Positions 1-8,708 of a stretch of 12,391 nt of DNA are shown here, piece after piece (position 1 is the first letter of the stretch; each line of letters begins with the position of its first letter). Source of the stretch: Candidatus Colicola coprequi (GTDB taxonomy: Bacteria > Bacteroidota > Bacteroidia > Bacteroidales > Paludibacteraceae); NCBI GenBank assembly GCA_018065765.1, contig JAGHSR010000010.1:1-12391 (forward strand), written 5' to 3'. The position numbers and the translations under genes were made by a program. The notes beneath the pieces were generated by a model. The model was not told where the DNA came from. It ran no database searches and saw only the letters and a program-made list of their open reading frames with translations.

Positions 1-367
1 CGTAGGCAATGATCCTGATGTGCGTTACTTAGATCGTGGCGTGGCCATTGCAAATTTCAATTTGACAACCACGGAGCGCGGTTACACGATGCAGAATGGT
101 ACACAAATTCCCGAAAAGACCGATTGGCATGCCATCGTGTTATGGCGCAATCTTGCCGAATGGGCAGAGCGTTTTGTGCGCAAAGGTATGAAACTATACG
201 TAGAGGGAAAACTTCAGACCCGCTCGTGGGAAAAGGATGGTCAGATCCGTCACAAGACAGAAGTGATAGCCGAGAATGTGCAAATCCTCTATCGTCCCGA
301 CGAGTACAAGAATCTGGGTCGTGAAGGCCTTTCGCAAGAAGAACCTATGGAGGATTTGGAAATATAA
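1..367 (+). CDS. ssb: Single-stranded DNA-binding protein, 5' end missing
   Basis: SSB coats single-stranded DNA during replication, recombination and repair. The reading frame is open from the first bases (VGNDPDVRYLDRG) and runs to a TAA at 365-367, so about ten N-terminal residues lie outside the window. The visible part is an almost complete OB-fold: the segment ending TTERGY, the TDWHAIVLW strand with its aromatic DNA-stacking Trp, the KGMKLYVEGKLQTRSW strand pair, and the last strand TEVIAENVQIL. The methionine at 124 is in another frame and is not a start. After the OB-fold only about 25 residues remain, ending EEPMEDLEI. The usual long Gly/Gln-rich linker and the terminal D-D-(L/I)-P-F tip that recruits partner proteins are absent; acidic residues remain but there is no Pro-Phe end. 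It faces rpoC tail to tail. The family call is certain; whether it is the main SSB or a second, short paralogue cannot be settled here. Confidence 0.95.
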   Translation, partial: VGNDPDVRYLDRGVAIANFNLTTTERGYTMQNGTQIPEKTDWHAIVLWRNLAEWAERFVRKGMKLYVEGKLQTRSWEKDGQIRHKTEVIAENVQILYRPDEYKNLGREGLSQEEPMEDLEI

Positions 368-384
368 AAGCAGATGACCGGTCT

Positions 385-406
385 CTCGGTGACGTCTCGG
401 TGACGT
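385..406. repeat. Two tandem copies of an 11-bp unit
   Basis: CTCGGTGACGT occurs at 385-395 and again, identical and directly adjacent, at 396-406. The second copy ends in the 8-bp palindrome TGACGTCA (401-408). It lies between the ssb stop and the shared terminator. It looks like a simple replication-slippage duplication and has no evident function. Confidence 0.8.
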
Positions 407-434
407 CATGGAAAAGTCTGGAAAAAAGTTACAA

Positions 435-469
435 CAAAATCGCCAACCCGATGAAGGTTGGCGATTTTG
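435..469. terminator. Bidirectional hairpin terminator between ssb and rpoC
   Basis: The arms CAAAATCGCCAACC (435-448) and GGTTGGCGATTTTG (456-469) are perfect 14-bp reverse complements around a 7-nt loop. The GC-rich centre is flanked by A-runs on one side and T-runs on the other. Read on the minus strand it is followed by TTGTAACTTTTTTC, a good U-tract for the end of the rpoBC transcript; read on the plus strand the tail is weaker (GTTTATG), so most of the U-run is inside the stem. It lies 67 bp after ssb and 24 bp after rpoC, as expected for a terminator shared by convergent genes. Confidence 0.85.
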
Positions 470-493
470 GTTTATGTATCGAGTCGGGCGAAT

Positions 494-3400
494 TTATTCG
501 TCATCGTCGGCATCCGCAAAAGCGGCAGCGCGAGCGGCCTGGATGGCCGCATACTCTTCGGCATTGTGAACGCTGATTTTTTGGAACTCTCTCAGTCCTG
601 TACCGGCAGGAATGAGGTTACCGCAGATAACGTTCTCTTTCATGCCTTCGAGGTAATCTACGCGGCCTTGGATAGCAGCCTCGTTGAGCACTTTGGTAGT
701 CTCCTGGAAGGATGCAGCGGACATGAAGGACTTGGTAGCCAAAGCAGCGCGGGTGATACCTTGCAGGATTTGGCGTGCCGTAGCGCACTGTGTGTCACGA
801 GCCTCCACGAGTTTCTTGTCGCGTCGGCGCAGGCTGGAGTTCTCGTCGTGCAGTCGGCGTGCCGTAACGATTTGTCCTGCATGCAGCACTTCGGAGTCGC
901 CCGGGTCAACGATGTATTTCTTGCCCCAGATGCGGTCGTTCTCCTCAAGGAAGTCAAGTTTATCCACGATTTGTTTCTCCAAGTAGGTGGTATCGCCTGC
1001 CTCTTGAATCTCGACCTTGCGCATCATCTGACGTACAATGATTTCGAAGTGTTTATCGTTGATTTCCACACCCTGCATGCGGTAAACGGCTTGTGCTTCG
1101 TTGACGATGTAGTCTTGCACAGCGGTAGGACCTTGGATAGCCAGAATATCGTCCGGTGTGATGGCACCGTCACTGAGTGCAACGCCGGCGCGAACATAGT
1201 CGCCTTCTTGAACCAAGATCTGTTTGGTCAGCGGAATGAGGTAAGTCTTGACTTCGCCCAAGCGGCTGGTAACCATGATCTCGCGATTACCGCGTTTGAT
1301 TTTGCCGAAGCTAACCTCACCATCTATCTCAGCCACGATAGCCGGATTGGACGGGTTGCGAGCCTCAAAGAGTTCGGTAACACGTGGCAGACCACCGGTA
1401 ATATCACCGACGTTACCCATAGCACGTGATTGTGTGAAGAGCAGGTCACCGACCTTCACTTCAGCGCCATCTTCGTGAACCAGCAAGGCCTTAACGGGCA
1501 AGTTGTACGAACGCAGGATGTTGCCATCTTGGTCCACAATGTTTGCCATAGGCAGTTTGGTTTTGTCCTTAGAGTCGGTGATGTGCACTTCCTTCTTGCC
1601 GGTAGTGTCATCGGTTTCGGTCTTGGATGTAATGCCCTCGATGACATCGGTGTAGCGCAGTGTACCTGCCAACTCGATAACCAAGGAAGCCTTATACGGA
1701 TCCCATTCGCAGACCTGTTGTCCCTTGGCGTAAGTCTCGCCCGGGGTGACGAAGAGTTTACTTGCGTAAGGAATATTGAAGGTAGTGAGTACGACACCTG
1801 TGTTCGGGTCCACGAGACGCATTTCGTTCAGACGGCTAACCACGATCGTATCGCCGTTGCCGGTCTTGATAGTACGGAGTTCGTCTATCTCGATACGTCC
1901 ATCGCGTGGGATAGCGTAGGAGTTTTGTACAGAAGCACCACCAGCGACACCACCGGAGTGGAAGGTTCGCAGAGTCAGCTGTGTACCCGGTTCGCCGATA
2001 GCTTGTGCGGCAATCACGCCGACCGCTTCACCTTTCTGAACCATTTGTCGTGTAGCCAAGTTACGTCCGTAGCACTTAGCGCAGACACCGTGTTTGGATT
2101 CGCAAGTCAGCACCGAGCGGATTTCCACTTCCTCGATACCTGCAGCCTCGATAGCCTCGCACTGTGCTTCGCGTATCTCTTCTCCGGCAGCCACGATGAG
2201 GTTGCCATCCAGATCATGTATATCGTGAACACTAACGCGTCCGAGGATACGTTGGGTGAGTGAAGCGACCACGTTGTCGTTCTGCTTGATAGCGCGAGCT
2301 GTCAGTCCGCGCAGGGTACCGCAGTCTTCCTCGTTGATGATGACGTCGTGCGATACATCGACCAGACGGCGGGTCAGGTAACCTGCATCGGCAGTCTTAA
2401 GAGCGGTATCGGACAGACCCTTACGAGCACCGTGGGTAGAGATGAAGTACTCCAGCACGCTCAAGCCTTCCTTGAAGTTAGCGATAATCGGGTTCTCAAT
2501 CTGTTGACGAGAGTCAGCCACACCGGCTTTTTGAGGTTTAGCCATCAAGCCACGCATACCTGCCAGCTGTTTGATCTGCTGTTGTGAACCACGGGCACCG
2601 GAATCCATCATCATGAATACAGAGTTGAATCCTTGGTCAGCCTCTTCCATGTGCTTCATCAGCATTTTGCTCAGGTTGGCATCTACATCGTTCCATGTAG
2701 CGCAGACCTTGTTGTAACGCTCGTCGTCGGACATTTCACCGAAGTTGTACATCTCGGTGATGTTCTCTACGTCGGCATTACCTTTGGCGATGAGGTCAGC
2801 TTTCTCCTCCGGCACGAGGATGTCGTTGAGGTTGAAGCTCAAGCCACCCTTGAATGCCATCTTATAACCGAGGTTCTTGATATCGTCCAAGAACTGGGCT
2901 GTACGAGCCACTCCGCAGGTACGGATTACCTTGGAGATGATCTTTTTGACAGCACCTTTCTTCAGGGTTACGTTTTGGTAGCCTACTTCCTCCGGAACAA
3001 AGGCATTGACCATGGCGCGACCCGGGGTGGTTTCGATAATCTCGTTACCCACACGAATCTTGACATTAGCGTGAATATCTACGCGTCCTTCGTTGAGGGC
3101 AATGGTGCACTCTTCGGGGCTATAGAAAATGAGGCCTTCGCCCTTCACGCCCGTGCGCGGTTTGGTAATATAGTACAGACCAAGAATCATATCCTGTGAC
3201 GGAACGGTGATTGGGTTACCGTTGGCAGGGTCAAGGATATTGTGTGAGCCCAACATAAGCAGTTGTGCTTCGAGGATAGCCTCGTTGCTCAGAGGCAAGT
3301 GCACTGCCATCTGGTCACCATCGAAGTCGGCGTTGAAACCGGCACATGCGAGTGGGTGCAGTTGGATAGCTTTACCTTCGATCATACGAGGTTGGAAAGC

Positions 3401-4762
3401 CAATATACCGTGACGGTGCAGGGTAGGTGCACGGTTGAGCAGTACGGGGTGTCCCTCCATGACGTGCTCCAGGATCTCGAAGATGACGGGATCTTTGCGG
3501 TCAATCACTTTCTTGGCAGACTTGACGGTCTTGACCAGTCCGCGCTCAATGAGTTTGCGGATGATGAACGGTTTGTACAATTCGGCAGCCATGTCTTTAG
3601 GCAGACCGCACTCGTGCATTCTCAGTTCAGGACCCACCACGATGACGGAACGGGCTGAGTAGTCCACACGTTTACCGAGCAAGTTCTGACGGAAGCGTCC
3701 CTGTTTACCCTTGAGCGAGTCGCTGAGGGATTTGAGAGGACGATTGGCTTCGGACTTGATAGCGGTAGTCTTGCGGCTATTGTCAAACAAGGAGTCAACG
3801 GCTTCCTGCAACATACGTTTTTCGTTACGCAGGATGACTTCCGGAGCCTTGATTTCGATGAGTCGTTTCAGTCGGTTGTTGCGTATGATAACGCGGCGAT
3901 AGAGGTCATTGAGGTCGGATGTAGCGAAGCGTCCACCATCGAGCGGAACGAGAGGACGGAGCTCAGGCGGTGTAACGGGAATCACTTGCAGGATCATCCA
4001 TTCGGGGCGGTTCTTGCCTTTGGATGCGCGGAACGACTCCACCACTTGCAGGCGTTTGAGAGCTTCCTGCTTGCGTTGCATGGAGTTGTCCTTGTTGGCC
4101 GTGTCACGCAGTTCGTAGCTCAGTTGGTCCAAGTCGAGCTGGCAAAGCAGTTCGTAAATAGCCTCTGCACCCATCTTAGCGATGAACTTGTCCGGATTGG
4201 TGTCTTCCAATAGTTGATTGCTTTCCGGCAGACGGCTGAGCAGTGTTTCGTATTCGTCCTCATCTAATAGGACGCAACGAGCAACCTCTTGGTCACCAAT
4301 CTTCTCGCCTTCCAAAACACCCGGGTTCATTACGATGTACTTTTCGTAATAGATGATGCTATCCAGTTTTTTGGTAGGAATACCGAGCAGCGCTGCCATT
4401 TTGCTTGGCAGTGAACGCAGGTACCAGATATGTGCAACGGGAACAACGAGTTTGATGTGTCCCATACGTTCACGACGCACTTTCTTTTCCGTGATTTCGA
4501 CACCGCAACGTTCGCAGACGATGCCTTTGTAGCGGATACGTTTGTACTTACCGCAGTTGCACTCGTAGTCGCGAGTAGGACCGAAGATGCGTTCGCAGAA
4601 CAATCCGTCGCGTTCGGGTTTGTAGGTGCGGTAGTTGATGGTTTCTGGTTTGAGCACCTCGCCGGAACTGAGAGTCATGATTTCGTCAGGCGAAGCGAGA
4701 CCGATAGTAATCTTGGTAAAACCAGTACGTTTAGGAGTATTATTATCTTTATTGTATGCCAT
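494..4762 (-). CDS. rpoC: DNA-directed RNA polymerase subunit beta-prime
   Basis: Largest subunit of core RNA polymerase (1422 aa); it carries the catalytic magnesium and most of the clamp. In order: the N-terminal zinc ribbon with C68, C70, C83 and C86; the clamp and rudder region with LLGKRVDYSARSVI (361-374); the catalytic loop NADFDGD (477-483) with D479, D481 and D483; the bridge helix around 784-802 (DTALKTADAGYLTRRL); the second zinc site C814, C887, C894 and C897; and the trigger loop around 912-938 (GEPGTQLTLRTFHSGG). About 170 residues between the trigger-loop halves (roughly 942-1115) look like the SI3 insertion also found in Proteobacteria; the conserved frame resumes at DITGGLPRV. 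The C-terminus is acidic (ADADDDE). The ATG is supported by a perfect SD sequence that overlaps the rpoB stop. It is the last gene of the operon and ends in TAA. All catalytic and zinc residues are present, so it should be functional. Confidence 0.99.
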   Translation of the reverse strand: MAYNKDNNTPKRTGFTKITIGLASPDEIMTLSSGEVLKPETINYRTYKPERDGLFCERIFGPTRDYECNCGKYKRIRYKGIVCERCGVEITEKKVRRERMGHIKLVVPVAHIWYLRSLPSKMAALLGIPTKKLDSIIYYEKYIVMNPGVLEGEKIGDQEVARCVLLDEDEYETLLSRLPESNQLLEDTNPDKFIAKMGAEAIYELLCQLDLDQLSYELRDTANKDNSMQRKQEALKRLQVVESFRASKGKNRPEWMILQVIPVTPPELRPLVPLDGGRFATSDLNDLYRRVIIRNNRLKRLIEIKAPEVILRNEKRMLQEAVDSLFDNSRKTTAIKSEANRPLKSLSDSLKGKQGRFRQNLLGKRVDYSARSVIVVGPELRMHECGLPKDMAAELYKPFIIRKLIERGLVKTVKSAKKVIDRKDPVIFEILEHVMEGHPVLLNRAPTLHRHGILAFQPRMIEGKAIQLHPLACAGFNADFDGDQMAVHLPLSNEAILEAQLLMLGSHNILDPANGNPITVPSQDMILGLYYITKPRTGVKGEGLIFYSPEECTIALNEGRVDIHANVKIRVGNEIIETTPGRAMVNAFVPEEVGYQNVTLKKGAVKKIISKVIRTCGVARTAQFLDDIKNLGYKMAFKGGLSFNLNDILVPEEKADLIAKGNADVENITEMYNFGEMSDDERYNKVCATWNDVDANLSKMLMKHMEEADQGFNSVFMMMDSGARGSQQQIKQLAGMRGLMAKPQKAGVADSRQQIENPIIANFKEGLSVLEYFISTHGARKGLSDTALKTADAGYLTRRLVDVSHDVIINEEDCGTLRGLTARAIKQNDNVVASLTQRILGRVSVHDIHDLDGNLIVAAGEEIREAQCEAIEAAGIEEVEIRSVLTCESKHGVCAKCYGRNLATRQMVQKGEAVGVIAAQAIGEPGTQLTLRTFHSGGVAGGASVQNSYAIPRDGRIEIDELRTIKTGNGDTIVVSRLNEMRLVDPNTGVVLTTFNIPYASKLFVTPGETYAKGQQVCEWDPYKASLVIELAGTLRYTDVIEGITSKTETDDTTGKKEVHITDSKDKTKLPMANIVDQDGNILRSYNLPVKALLVHEDGAEVKVGDLLFTQSRAMGNVGDITGGLPRVTELFEARNPSNPAIVAEIDGEVSFGKIKRGNREIMVTSRLGEVKTYLIPLTKQILVQEGDYVRAGVALSDGAITPDDILAIQGPTAVQDYIVNEAQAVYRMQGVEINDKHFEIIVRQMMRKVEIQEAGDTTYLEKQIVDKLDFLEENDRIWGKKYIVDPGDSEVLHAGQIVTARRLHDENSSLRRRDKKLVEARDTQCATARQILQGITRAALATKSFMSAASFQETTKVLNEAAIQGRVDYLEGMKENVICGNLIPAGTGLREFQKISVHNAEEYAAIQAARAAAFADADDDE

Positions 4763-4768
4763 AGTTAT

Positions 4769-4776
4769 ACCTCCTT
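4769..4776 (-). promoter_or_regulatory. Perfect Shine-Dalgarno sequence of rpoC
   Basis: On the minus strand AAGGAGGT lies 6 nt before the rpoC ATG (TAAGGAGGTATAACTATG). Its first bases are also the end of the rpoB stop codon TAA (4775-4777), so a ribosome terminating on rpoB sits directly on the site. It fixes the rpoC start and suggests translational coupling of beta and beta-prime. No other start in the window has more than the six-base match before rplJ. Confidence 0.85.
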
Positions 4777-7700
4777 ATTCCATGTTGATAGACAGAGCCA
4801 GGCCCTGCAATTCGTGTAACAATACATTCAGCGATTCAGGCAGACCCGGTGTAGGCATCGGTTCGCCCTTGACGATAGCTTCGTAGGTGCGAGCACGACC
4901 GGTCACATCATCGGATTTAACCGTCAATATCTCTTGCAGAACGTGAGCGGCGCCGTGAGCTTCGAGTGCCCAAACCTCCATTTCACCGAAGCGTTGTCCA
5001 CCAAACTGAGCTTTACCACCCAGAGGTTGTTGTGTGATCAAACTATACGGACCTATCGAACGAGCGTGCATCTTGTCGTCAACCATGTGTCCCAGTTTCA
5101 TGAAGTAGGTGACACCTACGGTAGCCATTTGGTCGAAAGGTTCGCCGGTACCACCGTCGTACAGTTGTGTTTTGCCGGCACGTGGCAGACCTGCTTTGTC
5201 AGTCCATTCGTTGAGGGTTTCGAAGGTACAGCCATCGAAGATAGGAGTAGCAAACTTGACGCCTAACTCGCGACCTGCCCAACCCAGAACAGCCTCGAAG
5301 ATCTGACCGATATTCATACGAGAAGGCACACCCAGCGGGTTGAGCACGATATCCACAGGCGTTCCGTCTGCGAGGTACGGCATATCTTCTACACGAACGA
5401 TCTTACTAACGATACCCTTGTTACCGTGACGACCTGCCATCTTGTCGCCTACGCGGATTTTACGTTTCTTCGCCACGTAAACTTTTGCCATTTGGATGAT
5501 ACCGTTGGGCAGTTCGTCACCGATAGTCATGTTGAACTTCTCGCGTTTGAGTTCGGCATCCAGTGATTTGAACTTGTCGATGTAGTTCATCACGCAGCGG
5601 CGAACCAGTTGGTTGATATGTTCATCCACAGTCCAGTTCTCCAGCATGACAGATTGGAAGTCGATTTGCGAGATGCGCTCCTTAGTATAAATAGTACCTT
5701 TGGAGATAATCTCTGTACCAACGAGGTCAACTATACCTTGTGATTGGCGATTTTTGAGCAGAACGGATAATTTCTCGATCAACTGGTTGCGAAGTTGCTC
5801 GCATTGTGCAGCGAACTTCTCATCCATTTGCACGGCAATCATTTTATCCTCCTGTTTCTGTTTGCGGTCCTTGATGGCGCGTGAGTAGAGTTTCTTGTCA
5901 ATGATGACACCAGACAAAGAAGGACTTGCCTTCAAGCTGGCATCCTTAACATCGCCGGCTTTGTCACCGAAGATGGCTTTCAGCAGTTTCTCTTCGGGGC
6001 TTGGGTCGCTCTCACCCTTAGGTGTCACTTTACCAATCATGATATCACCGGGTTCGATGTGAGCACCGATACGGATGATACCGTTTTCGTCCAAGTCGCG
6101 TGTTGCTTCCTCGCTGATATTCGGTATGTCAGCAGTGAACTCCTCGGCACCGCGTTTGGTTTCGCGTACTTCGAGCAGTTGTTCCACTACGTGTACAGAG
6201 GTGAACATGTCTTCACGAACGATACGTTCGCTGAGCACGATAGCATCCTCGTAGTTGTAACCTTTCCAAGGAATATAAGCCACTTTGAGGTTCTTACCCA
6301 GAGCTAATTCACCGTTTTCGGTAGCGTAGCCTTCGGTCAGTATTTGACCCGGTTGAACGCGGTCTCCTTTGCGAACGATGGGTCGCAAGTCGATGGTGGT
6401 ATTTTGGTTGGTTTTTTGGAACTTAGGCAGTTTGTATTCTTTCTCAGCCGGATCAAAAGAGATGAAACTTTCCTCTTCGTCACGGTCGTAGTTGATGATG
6501 ATACGATCTGCATCGACGAATGTGACTTCACCTGTACCCTCTGCCACAATCTGTGTGCGGCTGTCCTGGATAAGTTGTCCCTCGATGCCGGTACCTACGA
6601 TAGGAGCCTCCGGGCGAAGCAAAGGTACACCCTGGCGCATCATGTTAGAACCCATCAAGGCACGGTTGGCGTCGTCGTGTTCCAAGAAAGGAATCAGCGC
6701 AGCTGCGATGGAAGCAATCTGCGACGGTGAGACGTCCATAGCGTTGATCTGGTCAGGTGCGACAACTGGGAAATCAGCCTCAAAACGGGCTTTAACCTTG
6801 TTGCGTATGAACTTACCGTTTTCGTCGAGAGGAGCGTTACCTTGCGCTACAGTGAGAGGTTCTTCGTCTTCGGCGGTCATATAAACGATATGGTCATTGT
6901 TTAAATCTACGACGCCATTCTCAGCCTTACGGTAAGGTGTTTCGATGAAACCGAGGTCGTTGATTTTAGCGTAAGTGCACAACGAAGAGATCAGACCGAT
7001 GTTAGGTCCTTCAGGTGTTTCGATAGGGCATAGACGGCCATAGTGTGTATAGTGTACGTCGCGTACTTCGAATCCGGCACGGTCACGACTCAAGCCACCG
7101 GGACCCAAAGCGGACATACGGCGTTTGTGTGTGATTTCAGCCAGAGGGTTCTGTTGGTCCATGAATTGGCTGAGTGCGTTGGTACCAAAGTAGGAATTGA
7201 TGACACCGGAAATCGATTTGGCGTTGATAAGGTCAGCAGGCGTGAACACTTCCGTGTCGCGCACGTTCATGCGCTCGCGGATGGTGCGAGCCATACGAGC
7301 CAGACCTACACCAAACTGGGCAGCTAATTGCTCACCCACGGTGCGAACACGACGGTTGCTGAGGTGGTCAATATCATCAACTTCGGCATTGGAGTTGATG
7401 AGTTCAACCAAGTGTTTGATGATTTGGATGATATCATCTTTAGTCAGGACGCGTGTGCTTTCGGGCACAGACATGCTCAGTCTGCGGTTGATACGATAGC
7501 GACCTACTATTCCCAAGTCATACCGTTTTTCGCTGAAGAAGAGGTTTTGGATTACCTCGCGTGCAGTTGCATCATCGGCAGGTTCTGCGTTGCGCAGTTG
7601 ACGATAGATATAAAGCACTGCCTCTTTTTCGGAGCGAGCAGGATCTTTCTGCAGGGTGTTGAAGATGATGGAGTAGTCTGCCTCACGGTCTTCGTTTTTG

Positions 7701-8587
7701 TGAAGGAGGATCGTCTTGACACCCGCTTCGAGGATATGTTCAATATGCTCTTGGGTCAAAACAGACTCACGGTCGATGATGACATCGTTACGTTCGATGG
7801 ATACAACTTCTCCGGTGTCCTCGTCCACGAAATCCTCAGACCAGGACTTCATGACATTACCTGCCAGGGTACGACCGACGTAGTTGGGTAGGGTATCCTT
7901 GTTAACCTTGATTTCTTCTGCCAAGTCGAAGCAGTCGAGGATGTCCTTATCCGATTCGAATCCGATGGCGCGAAGCAGGGTAGTAACAGGGAGTTTTTTC
8001 TTACGGTCGATGTAAGCATACATGACCTTGTTGATGTCTGTAGCAAACTCAATCCATGAGCCACGGAAAGGAATGATACGGGCGGAGTAAAGTTTGGTGC
8101 CGTTGGAGTGCATGGATGTTCCGAAGAACACACCGGGGGAACGGTGTAATTGGCTAACAATCACGCGTTCAGCTCCGTTGATAACGAATGTACCCTTAGG
8201 CGTCATATATGGGATATTTCCCAAGTAAACATCGCTGATCACGGTATCAAAATCTTCGTGGTCAGGATCGGTACAATACAATTTCAGTTTCACCTTGAGT
8301 GGCACAGCGTAGGTGAGTCCACGCAGCAGGCACTCTTCGATTGAATAACGTGGTTTGTCGATAGAGTAGTCAAGGAACTCAAGGACAAAGTTGTTTCTCG
8401 TATCCGCGATAGGGAAGTTTTCCGAGAAGACTTTAAACAATCCTTCTTTGCGGCGCTGTTCGGGAGTAGCGTCCATTTGCAGGAAATCGCGGAAGGATTT
8501 TAGTTGAATATCCAAGAAGTCAGGGTAGGGCATTTGCTTTTGCATAGCCGAGAAGTTGACTCGTTGGGTTTTTTGGTTTGCAGCCAT
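4775..8587 (-). CDS. rpoB: DNA-directed RNA polymerase subunit beta
   Basis: Second large subunit of core RNA polymerase (1270 aa); it forms one side of the active-site cleft and the rifamycin pocket. Seen in the translation: the N-terminal lobe (SQLHRSPGVFF, 145-155); rifampicin cluster I at 470-494, with the usual sensitive residues D477, H487 and S492 at the positions of E. coli D516, H526 and S531, and alanine at 483 where E. coli has S522; the block GRLCPIETPEGPNIGL (517-532); E780-D781 near the active site; and KMAGRHGNKG (1049-1058) with the two lysines that contact the nascent RNA. The end is the normal switch and anchor region (PESLNVLLHELQGL). The start MAANQKTQRVNF fits the family and is preceded by an A/T-rich leader without an SD. 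A terminator-like hairpin separates it from rplL, so it probably has its own promoter as well as read-through. Confidence 0.99.
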   Translation of the reverse strand: MAANQKTQRVNFSAMQKQMPYPDFLDIQLKSFRDFLQMDATPEQRRKEGLFKVFSENFPIADTRNNFVLEFLDYSIDKPRYSIEECLLRGLTYAVPLKVKLKLYCTDPDHEDFDTVISDVYLGNIPYMTPKGTFVINGAERVIVSQLHRSPGVFFGTSMHSNGTKLYSARIIPFRGSWIEFATDINKVMYAYIDRKKKLPVTTLLRAIGFESDKDILDCFDLAEEIKVNKDTLPNYVGRTLAGNVMKSWSEDFVDEDTGEVVSIERNDVIIDRESVLTQEHIEHILEAGVKTILLHKNEDREADYSIIFNTLQKDPARSEKEAVLYIYRQLRNAEPADDATAREVIQNLFFSEKRYDLGIVGRYRINRRLSMSVPESTRVLTKDDIIQIIKHLVELINSNAEVDDIDHLSNRRVRTVGEQLAAQFGVGLARMARTIRERMNVRDTEVFTPADLINAKSISGVINSYFGTNALSQFMDQQNPLAEITHKRRMSALGPGGLSRDRAGFEVRDVHYTHYGRLCPIETPEGPNIGLISSLCTYAKINDLGFIETPYRKAENGVVDLNNDHIVYMTAEDEEPLTVAQGNAPLDENGKFIRNKVKARFEADFPVVAPDQINAMDVSPSQIASIAAALIPFLEHDDANRALMGSNMMRQGVPLLRPEAPIVGTGIEGQLIQDSRTQIVAEGTGEVTFVDADRIIINYDRDEEESFISFDPAEKEYKLPKFQKTNQNTTIDLRPIVRKGDRVQPGQILTEGYATENGELALGKNLKVAYIPWKGYNYEDAIVLSERIVREDMFTSVHVVEQLLEVRETKRGAEEFTADIPNISEEATRDLDENGIIRIGAHIEPGDIMIGKVTPKGESDPSPEEKLLKAIFGDKAGDVKDASLKASPSLSGVIIDKKLYSRAIKDRKQKQEDKMIAVQMDEKFAAQCEQLRNQLIEKLSVLLKNRQSQGIVDLVGTEIISKGTIYTKERISQIDFQSVMLENWTVDEHINQLVRRCVMNYIDKFKSLDAELKREKFNMTIGDELPNGIIQMAKVYVAKKRKIRVGDKMAGRHGNKGIVSKIVRVEDMPYLADGTPVDIVLNPLGVPSRMNIGQIFEAVLGWAGRELGVKFATPIFDGCTFETLNEWTDKAGLPRAGKTQLYDGGTGEPFDQMATVGVTYFMKLGHMVDDKMHARSIGPYSLITQQPLGGKAQFGGQRFGEMEVWALEAHGAAHVLQEILTVKSDDVTGRARTYEAIVKGEPMPTPGLPESLNVLLHELQGLALSINME

Positions 8588-8665
8588 GTTATTTAAATTA
8601 TTTTAACAAGAATAGCAAGTATTTTACCAATATTTTAACATTGTTAACAATTGGTCTATTTTCAG
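8588..8665 (-). promoter_or_regulatory. rpoB leader with a palindrome and phased decamers
   Basis: This strongly A/T-rich stretch lies between the terminator after rplL and the rpoB start. It holds a perfect 12-bp palindrome ATTGTTAACAAT (8640-8651) and three copies of the plus-strand decamer TATTTTAACA at 8599-8608, 8620-8629 (one mismatch, TATTTTACCA) and 8631-8640. Their starts are 21 and 11 bp apart, close to two turns and one turn of the helix. An rpoBC promoter is likely here because of the terminator upstream. The best -7 candidate on the minus strand is TATTCTTG, one mismatch from the Bacteroidota TAnnTTTG, but I could not find a well-placed -33 TTTG, so the exact promoter is unresolved. 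Confidence 0.4.
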
Positions 8666-8706
8666 AGAAAAAGGTTTAGACCCCGATTGTGTCGGGATCT
8701 AAACCT
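8666..8706 (-). terminator. Intrinsic terminator or attenuator after rplL
   Basis: On the minus strand AGGTTTAGA (8698-8706) pairs perfectly with TCTAAACCT (8672-8680). A further 5-bp stem, CCCGA with TCGGG, lies inside, with one A-C mismatch between the two parts and a 5-nt loop. The hairpin is followed directly by TTTTTCTC. This is a textbook intrinsic terminator 38 bp after the rplL stop. As rpoB follows in the same direction, it may stop only part of transcription, matching the known E. coli attenuator at the same place. Confidence 0.8.
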
Positions 8707-8708
8707 AT

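Noticed and set aside
458..2263. Long plus-strand open frames (323 and 277 codons) opposite the 3' part of rpoC
   Set aside because: They are antisense to a clearly conserved rpoC sequence with intact zinc and catalytic motifs. Their products have no family features, and long antisense frames are expected from the codon bias of rpoC.
7106..7180. Possible natural rifampicin resistance from Ala at RpoB 483 (E. coli S522)
   Set aside because: The main resistance positions (D477, H487, S492) carry the sensitive residues, and alanine here is, as far as I recall, normal in Bacteroides-type RpoB.
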